DNA of 64,000 bases from Erinaceus europaeus. Taxonomy: Eukaryota > Chordata > Mammalia > Eulipotyphla > Erinaceidae. Shown here one piece after another: positions 56,779 to 64,000 of the stretch. The stretch lies in assembly GCF_950295315.1 (NCBI RefSeq), contig NC_080172.1, positions 79,751,118 to 79,815,117 of the forward strand, given 5' to 3'. The notes under the pieces are model-generated. The model did not search any database. It was not told where the DNA came from and saw only the letters and a program-made list of their open reading frames with translations. The translations under genes and the position numbers were made by a program. The stretch's first letter is position 1, and each line of letters begins with the position of its first letter.

Positions 56779-57371
56779 AAGATGTTAACCTGAAAAGATA
56801 GGTGCATACGTATTTTCATTACATACTATTCACAATAACTAAGATTTGGAAATAATTCACATGACCAAGAATAGAGGAGTAGACAAAGAAGTTGTTGTGT
56901 AGATGTGCTATGGAACACTACTCAGCTTTAAGAAAAGATGAAACTATGCTTTTTTTCTACAACATAAATGGAAATGGAGGAGGTCATGCTAAATAAAATA
57001 AGTCAGTAGGCAAAAGAGAAATGTTGGATGATGTTACTCATACATGGTATTCAAGAAACAAAGCCAGGAAAGAAACAGGGTTAACCATAAGTAACCCTTT
57101 ATTCTATATCTGCAGATCTATATAGTCACTACAGGGGGAAAGGCATTAGAGGGAGAGACAGCCCATTGTCCCGTGGAGGAGGGAGATGGTACTTTGGTGT
57201 TGGGGAAGTTGTAATAGCACATAATTTGGGGTATGTGAAATTATACCCCTAAGACAATACAGTCTTGTAAAGCAACATTTCCTCAACAAAAGATAAACAA
57301 TTAAATGAAATAAAATGATAATTATAATAAACCCTTAGAACTGTTTTGAGAATTCTGTTTATTTACTTATT

Positions 57372-57612
57372 TGGCCACCAGGGTTATTGTTGGCACTATG
57401 AATCTACAGCTCCCAGTGGCCTTTTTTTTTTTTTCTTTTACTTTTTTCTAATGTTTACTAGATAGGACAGAGAGAAATTGTGAGAGGACAGGGAGATAGA
57501 AAGATAGACACCTGTAGTCCTGCTTCACCACTCTTGGGGGGCGGGGACTCGAACCTGGGTCCTTGCATTTAGTAATATGGGTGCTTAATTGAGTGTGCCA
57601 CTGTCTGGTCCC
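57372..57612 (-). mobile_element. SINE-A, long form
   Basis: CCACCAGGGTTATTGTTGGC 3' module, T run, GA block, GGGGACTCGAACCTGGGTCC and GTGTGCCACTGTCTGGTCCC. Confidence 0.9.
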
Positions 57613-57954
57613 TAAGGATTATGTTTGTAAAAATACATATCAATTATTTATATGTGTTTATATTGTGAAAACATGATAAGAATAGAGCAGGTATTTACTA
57701 CTATAATTTGTACTAACCAATTTTTCATATTGGTACAAAACCATGATGTCTATGAGACATAACTTTCTATACTGACACCTTGGGAAATACATGCATATAT
57801 TTACTCTATCTTAAGATCTCTTATTTAGTAGTGTTACATGTTGATAAGATCTTACTCCAAAGGCAAAAATAATATAGGTGGACATTGAAATACTTGAGAA
57901 ATTTTTTTTTGAGGATCAAAATAGCCATACAAGAAACCACTATGCATTTTTTTC
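57613..57954. other. Unique intronic DNA
   Basis: No recognised feature. Confidence 0.45.
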
Positions 57955-58195
57955 TCCCAGCTTTACCACCCCAAGTTAATTTTTCTAGATATAGCTAAAG
58001 ATAAAGGCAGAGAGAGAGAGAGAGCCTGAGAGAGATACCATAACACTGAAATATCCTCCTCCAGTGCAGAGAGAGAGGCCAAGAGAGATACCATAACACT
58101 GAAACATCATCCTCCAGTGCTGTGGACCAGGCTTGAACTTGGGTTGGACATACAGCAAAGCAGATGCACAACCAAAGTGAGCTTATTTGCGTGCC
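57955..58195 (-). mobile_element. SINE-D with an internal tandem duplication
   Basis: GATAAAGGCAGAGAGAGAGAG start. GAGAGATACCATAACACTGA... CTCCAGTGC occurs twice in tandem (58029-58061 and 58086-58120). ACCAGGCTTGAACTTGGGTT and the antisense head follow. Confidence 0.75.
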
Positions 58196-58206
58196 TTATA
58201 AGAGAT

Positions 58207-58484
58207 TTTTTTTTTCCTCCAGGGTTATCACTGGGGCTCTACACTGGCATTACAAATCCATTGCTCCTAGAGGCCATTTTCTTCATTTTATTGGATAGAA
58301 CACAGAGAAATTGAAAGGGGGTGGGGAGACAGAGAGAGGGAGAAAGAGACATATGCAGACCTGCTTCAGTGCTTGTGAAGCAATGCCCCTGCAGGTGGGG
58401 AGTCAGAGCTCGAACTTGAATCCTGTGCGGGTCCTTGTGATTCATACTATGTGCACTTAACCTGGTGCACCACTGCCTGGACCC
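58207..58484 (-). mobile_element. SINE-A, long form
   Basis: Poly-T, CTCCAGGGTTATCACTGGGG, ATTGGATAGAACACAGAGA, CCCCTGCAGGTGGGGAGTCA and CTGGTGCACCACTGCCTGGA. Confidence 0.93.
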
Positions 58485-58589
58485 CTCTACACAAGAATTT
58501 TAGTAACATTAGGAAACAGTTTTACTGGTGAAAAGGAGTTGAGATTTACTGAAAAGGACTAACTCCTTAAAGAAAAAAAGTATATACAT

Positions 58590-58738
58590 AGTTTACTGCC
58601 AGGGTTTCACAGCTCAGATCGAGAGAGATCAAAGCATAAAGAAGAATGCCCCAGAACCAAAGCTTCCTTGAATGTGAATGGGGGTCATATACATGGCAAA
58701 GTAGGTGAACTATCCAGGTGGGCTATTTTGCTGGCCTA
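58590..58738 (-). mobile_element. SINE-D
   Basis: GAGAGAGATCAAAGCATAAAG, ACCAAAGCTTCCTTGAATGTG and antisense head GTGAACTATCCAGGTGGGCT. Confidence 0.7.
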
Positions 58739-59126
58739 AAAAAAAAGGAGGGAATGGGCAATACAGTAGAGAACATGTGCTAATTTTGCATAACTTGAAT
58801 TTTGAATAATTGAGTGTAATTGTTTTGTTCCCTACTCATTTGACTCCTAGGCAAGCTACTGTTACACAATTAATTGTTAGAGCTAAGTCCACAATAAACT
58901 CTCTGTTAATAGCTCTAGCTAGCAACAATAAAAAGAAATTGGGTTATAATACTTATGTTCACTGTATACATAAAAAAAGAAGATGTGGTTTTAATTTGCT
59001 TACATTAATTAAAATATAATGAATTAAGTGGGTAACAAATTAATTATAAATTGGACTATGAGTATCTAATTGTTAATAGTAGTTTTAACATTATCGGAAG
59101 TAAGAGAATACTAGTGAATCAAGAAT
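58739..59126. other. Unique intronic DNA
   Basis: No recognised repeat or exon. Confidence 0.45.
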
Positions 59127-59136
59127 TTCAAGGATA

Positions 59137-59429
59137 GGGGACCGGACGATGCTGTACCTACTTAGGCACACATATCACCATGTCAAGAATCTGGGTTCAA
59201 GCCCCTGCTCTCTACCAGCAAGGAGGATGCTTCACAAACAGGTCTGCAGGTGTAATTATTTCTCTCTCCCTATCTCTCCAACTCTCCCCTCTCAATTTAT
59301 CTCAGTTCTGTCAAGTATAAAAATAAAATAAAGAAGAAAAATGGGAAAAAAATGACCACTAGGAGTCATGCATTCATAGTGCCAGCACCAAGTCCCAGCA
59401 ATAAACCTGGTAGCAATAAAATTTTTTTT
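59137..59429 (+). mobile_element. SINE-A, long form with target-site duplication
   Basis: GGGGACCGGACGATGCTGTA head, GGGTTCAAGCCCC box B, CT-rich tract, 3' module (GTGCCAGCACCAAGTCCCAG) and tail. TTTCAAGGAT is repeated at about 59127 and 59430. Confidence 0.92.
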
Positions 59430-59439
59430 TTCAAGGATG

Positions 59440-60251
59440 TAGGAGTGATTGATTTTTCTAGAATAGATGTCAATCTAGCTTCCAAATTTATATTTGATTA
59501 AAACAAGCCTAAAATCATAGTGAACCACAAAAATCATAACCCAATACACTAATAAATACATTAAGCACAGTTATTTAAAAAAACATCTTTAAACATGGAT
59601 TAATAGCCTCTGAGAAAATTAGCATAATTCAGCCAGAAATTGAAGTTTAGTATAGTGTAGTATGTAGAGATTTGAGATCTAAAGTTAGAAGCAGGAAAAG
59701 TTAACTGCATTATATTATTGTTATTGTAATTTTATTGGAAAATCCTAAAATCTATTTATGAAAATGTGTTTGGTGGACTATTTCAAAAAATTTCCACATC
59801 TTCATATCTTCACAGCTATGTTATTTGCTTCATAGCATAGTCAAAATGCTCTTTATTTTCAATAACTAGCAACTGCTTCCACTAGAAAGTGGCAGGCATT
59901 TTCTTTTAAAGCAAGAGAGTTAATATTATTCACCAGAAAAGGGGTCGGATTCTTTTCTGAGAGTGTCAGCTGGTGCTAGTGGAAAGAGTAGGAAGGCTCA
60001 GTCGTGGAGGGATTTCCATATGCCAGACACTGAGATTGGGTTGTGGCTCTACATACATTTGAGTAATTTAACCCTCACAACACTATGAAGACTGATGATG
60101 TCATTTCTATTTTGGGTATAAAGAAAAGGTTGTCACAAAGTTTAAAAGGAATAGACTAGGATCAAACATCACATAACTTCGACAGGAATGTTTTACTTTT
60201 CAGTTATTACTGAAAAATAACAGTGCAACAATTCTGAAGAACATCGTCTTC
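59440..60251. other. Unique intronic DNA
   Basis: No recognised repeat or exon. Confidence 0.5.
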
Positions 60252-60450
60252 TGGTGTCAGGTGATGGAACACCCAGTTGAGTGTAGACATTATTATGTGC
60301 AAGGACCCTGGTTCAAGCCACTAGACACCACCTACAGGAAGGGGAAGGCACTGTATGAGTGGTCAAGCAGTGCTGCAGCTATCGCTCTGTCACTTCGCCC
60401 CTCTATTTCCCTTTCCCCTCTCCAATTTCTCTCTACTCTATCAAAAAGGA
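60252..60450 (+). mobile_element. SINE-A, diverged
   Basis: TGGTGTCAGGTGATGGAACA head, CCTGGTTCAAGCCACTAG box B, GCAGTGCTGCAGCTATCGC core and CT-rich tract. Confidence 0.8.
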
Positions 60451-60705
60451 ACAGAAAGGAAGAAAACTCATCTTCATATCATCTTTGCCTGAGAAAATCA
60501 GTATTGATTGATTGGACTGTGGAAGTGAGGTTTTCTAGGGAGAATGAGGGGTGGGAGAACAGTAGGCTGACTATAAGAATGGAGGGTATTCAATAAAGTT
60601 TGATGAGATATTGGTGCTTTGGTACTATATTTTGAAGAGAGGATAAACTGTGCTCAAACATTTACAGTCCCGTAAACCAAAGTTACTTGAGAACAAAAAG
60701 TTGCA

Positions 60706-61040
60706 GGGCCAGGTAATGGTACACCTGATTGGGCACACATGTTACCTCACACAAGGACTAGGGTTTCAGCCTCTACTCCCCACATATAGGAGGGACACTT
60801 CATGGGTGGTAAAGTAGGTCTGCAGGTGTCTAGCTATCTCTCTCCCTCTCTCTCCCCACTGCCCTCTCAATTTCTCTCTGTCCTCTCAAACAAAATAGAA
60901 GGGAGAATAAATAAAATAAAGTAAGATAAAATAAAATAAAAAAGGAAATAATGGCCACCAAGAGTGGTGGGTTCACTGAGCCAAAGTCAAGTCCCAACAA
61001 TAACCCTGGTGGCAATAAAATAAAAATAATAATGACAATA
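60706..61040 (+). mobile_element. SINE-A, long form
   Basis: AGGGCCAGGTAATGGTACAC head, GTAGGTCTGCAGGTGTCTAG core, CT-rich tract, AATAAAATAAAGTAAG linker and 3' module (CAATAACCCTGGTGGCAATA). The long minus-strand frame over it is a by-product. Confidence 0.92.
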
Positions 61041-62179
61041 ATAAAAATTAAAAAATTAAAATAAATGCAAAATTTTATATATAAAAGAAAAAGCAGTATG
61101 CCCCAAGACATGACTCTAATACAATTTCTCATCTTCAACCAAATGTCTAGGCTCTATTACATGGCACAGTTACCACTCAACATACTCCTTAATTTCCTAA
61201 AATATCAGTTTTCCCTACCTGTGAACCAGGGACATTAATAAAATGAAAGCATGGCATCTTGGGTTGTCTTATACAATTTATGGAAAGCTTTTGACATACA
61301 TAGTGCCTTACTCATTGTATATCTCATCTAATATTACTGTCAAGGCCAGAGAAAACTGATCAGAAAAATAAACATTCTGTTATAAACACTAATATTTAAG
61401 GGGTATTAATATTCTAGCTATCAAGTCTAGAGGTTTTATAGCTAAAATGCAATTTCATTTACAAAGAATTATAGTTTGAACCTGTGATTGCAAATATATT
61501 CATGCAAATAAGGCTTTAACTAGATTCATTACAAGTGTAATATTGCATGTATGTCTTTTCATCATTAGGTCATTGACACTGAGCAACACATACAAAGATC
61601 GTCCCTTACTCCATTTCTTTCTATAGTAAAATGTTAAGAACTTAAATAATTGATGATTATTTAATAGTCATTTAATTAATTTAAATTAATTCACATATTA
61701 AATATAAAATCTTTAGAACTGACATTGAAATAGCTCTAGGTTATAGTGTCAACATTTAATCATAAAACAAGATACACAGTTTACCAAGTTTTGTAAAACT
61801 AGGTATATTACATTTAATGTGCTAGTATGTAAATGCTGAACACATAGAACTCTAAACTGTTAATTGTTATCATCTCCAGGAAAGGAGGCTGAGTCTAGCA
61901 AAAAGTGTTGAAGAAAAACCATCAAAATTGCTATCTATATTTCCATACTGCTTGGATTTTGTATATAAGATAATATTTATGATCTACTTTTGCAATAAAC
62001 TAGTTTATTGCAAAACTGCTAAAAACTAGTGATAAAGGAATACATGTACAATTAAATGTGAAAATATAATATATGGGGTTTCTATGATTCTCCCTTCTGT
62101 ATATTCAGAAGAGCTTATTTGGTTTTTAATTCAAGCTTCAAGAAAAATATATTTTTTTAATTTGAATATGTCCAAAACA
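61041..62179. other. Unique intronic DNA
   Basis: About 1.1 kb of AT-rich DNA, nothing recognised. Confidence 0.5.
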
Positions 62180-62648
62180 ATGTCTCTTTTAATTTTTTAA
62201 ATTTTTATTAGTAACTTAATATTGATTTACAAATTTATAAGATAACAGGAGTATATTTCTACACAGTCCCAATCACCAGAGTTCTGTGTCCCTATTCCCT
62301 CTGTTGGAAGCTACAGTATTCCTTCCAACATTGCAGATATGGGTTGACTATTATTTCTATAACTATCTGCCTATATTTATATATATTTTCCCTTTTTTTC
62401 CTATGGTCCTGCTTTCTCTTCCTTTCTAAGTCACACCTACACCTATTAGTACTTCTAAGTTCCCTTCCTTTTTTCCTCTTCTCTGGACCAAAGTTCTTTT
62501 GGGGATGCAGAAGGTGGGAGTTCTAGCTTCCATAATTGCTTCTCCACTGGACATGGGTGTTGGCAGCCTGTTTCTATCTTTCTCTAGTGGTATAGGGCTC
62601 TGAAGAGGTGAGTTTCCAGGGCATATTGGTGAGGTCATCTGCCCAGAG
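62180..62648 (-). repeat. Family X retroposon, 5'-truncated, antisense
   Basis: Antisense of the diverged X subfamily, from TTTTTATTAGTAACTTAATATTG to GAGGTCATCTGCCCAGAGAA. It matches the copies at 50.1 and 51.7 kb in reverse complement. Confidence 0.87.
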
Positions 62649-64000
62649 AACAGAAGAAGACAACTCTTATCATCTCATTTTGTCTCTTCTTGTCTTTTCT
62701 CAACTCTCTCTTCTCATCTCTTCCCTCTCCCTCTCTCTGTCTCTCATGCATGCATGCAAGAAGTGACTAAAATAAATCTCTGTTATCTTCAAATGTTTGA
62801 ATGGTAATCATGAAGAAAACTTCACCTCTGATTTTCTTAAAAGGTAGCAAGAGCCAAGATTTAAGCACAAAATGTTGTTAACATTATGATTAAATTTTTA
62901 TGAGGTAAACAACAGAAGCAACTACATTATGATAGCTCTTTTCCTTGAAACTGAATGGATACTTGATAGGTAGGAGGACATAGAAAAAAAACTTCTGTGT
63001 CGTACAACAAATTAGATTAGATAATTCAAAATTCAAGGCTATTATGAAATGTTTAATGATACAGCAACATGTTCTTACCTGTAATGTTACTTTCCTATTT
63101 CACATTGTTAACATAAACTAAGCTACAGGGAGAGGAGTAAACAATTTCATAACAAAGATATGTTGTCTATATATGCCAAAAAACAATAGTATTTCCACTG
63201 TATTAACTATTTGCTAGGAATTAAAGTTATAGTAGTAATTCCTATAACCTAGAATGACCACATAACCTAGTTTGCCTAGTAGAATCCCTATTTAATCATA
63301 CCTGTATTAGCTTCTTACTTACTCAATGTAGTTGTGAAAAGCATCCTCTTTAACACTTAAAGTATCCCAGTTTGAATGATAATTAAATCCAGGATTTACA
63401 GGGAAGACAATTATGGAAATCTGACTTACATAAAACAAGATGAGAATCTATAAAGAACACAGAAACTTACAACACTATTTAGGATTCAAAGAATAAAGAG
63501 ATAAGTTACTAGAAGGGAAAATATATGGCATTTACATGTCAAATCTAGACATAAATATTCCATATGTTCTATTTTCAGCCTGTAGGTGGCCACCACAAGC
63601 TACACTTATTAAGCCACTCATTAGTAGCAGTTTCAGTACTGTCATCTTCAGATAATTAGCAATTTATTTAAATAACCAATTTCTGTAGAAATAATTGCCA
63701 TGAAATGCCCCGAACCTACTTTTATATAAACTATAATAAAAGTGTTAAAATAATCCCTGACATTTGCAAATGCCATTAGTTCACCTTTCCTTTTGATAGT
63801 GCTATGGCATTATGTTTAAACAATTACCCAGTAACACAGCAGTTTTATGAAACAGTGCAGTAAGCACAGTCTTCAATATGGTCAGGGAGGACATTCAAAC
63901 TCAGAAAGAAATCCAGTGCATAGATATGTTTACATAAAGGTAAAACACACAGCCCAAAGAAAAAGGATTATTAAGATTAGCTTATTATTGCTCCTTCCAT
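62649..64000. other. Unique intronic DNA with a CT-rich patch
   Basis: A CT-rich run with TCTTCTCATCTC repeats occupies 62670-62740. The rest, to the window end, is AT-rich and shows no recognised feature. Confidence 0.5.

Larger units (their letters stand above)
55385..57320 (+). mobile_element. Old L1 LINE, sense, rearranged
   Basis: Sense ORF2 C-terminal sequence is recognisable at 55680-56065 (for example ATGATCATGGTAGCCAATGC), 56270-56600 (GTGGATAAAGGGGCTCTTTT) and 56780-57320 (CTATGGAACACTACTCAGC). At 55385-55560 there is a scrap of the terminal region (TGGAATATTACACTCAATT) out of order. SINEs interrupt it twice. All frames are decayed. Confidence 0.78.

Overview
This is mammalian intronic DNA, most likely from a hedgehog (Erinaceidae). 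The evidence is dozens of copies of the tRNA-derived SINE that dominates hedgehog genomes (head like GGGAGTCGGGCGGTGGCGCA, core ending CTGCAGGTGTCTxTCTTTCTCT), placental-type L1 LINEs, AT-rich unique DNA, and a splice-flanked exon of a vertebrate gene. The assignment is by pattern recognition, not by a search.

The only host coding sequence I can support is one 143-bp exon of DPYD (dihydropyrimidine dehydrogenase) on the minus strand at 47490-47632. It has a consensus acceptor and donor and an uninterrupted reading frame. It matches human exon 19 in length, phase and residues (about 767-814). The rest of the window is then DPYD intron: the intron downstream of the exon covers 1-47489 and the upstream intron covers 47633-64000. 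No second exon was found. Most other open frames are antisense L1, simple repeat or SINE sequence.

Layout. 1-16.8 kb: L1 fragments, many SINEs, long unique stretches and microsatellites. 16.8-23.5 kb: a four-level nest. A long non-coding poly(A) retroposon (called family X here) carries a possible solo LTR and was later invaded by a chimeric SINE/L1 insertion with a perfect 20-bp target-site duplication. That L1 was in turn invaded by a 2.8-kb Jockey/CR1-like non-LTR retrotransposon (19368-22150) encoding endonuclease and reverse transcriptase. The last element is foreign to the usual mammalian repertoire and is the most striking object in the window. 23.5-25.7 kb: a SINE cluster. 25.7-36.1 kb: an old L1 cut up by several X copies, plus a 297-bp near-identical inverted repeat with arms at 32212-32508 and 35833-36129. 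36.6-47.3 kb: five LTRs of three families, all looking like solo LTRs, among unique intron. 47.5 kb: the DPYD exon. 48-64 kb: further SINEs, X copies (one a SINE/X chimera, one with a twin-priming inversion), an old L1 and unique intron.

Repeat names used here are descriptive. SINE-A is the ERI-type tRNA-derived SINE in its longer and shorter forms. SINE-B is a short tRNA-derived family with the head TAGATAGCATAATGGTTATG. SINE-C has a head like GGTGGCGCAGTGGATAAAGC. SINE-D is a tRNA-derived family with a head like TAGCTCACCTGGATAGTGC. X is a non-coding retroposon at least 1.5 kb long with a poly(A) end. Repeat boundaries are good to about 5-20 bases unless a target-site duplication fixes them.
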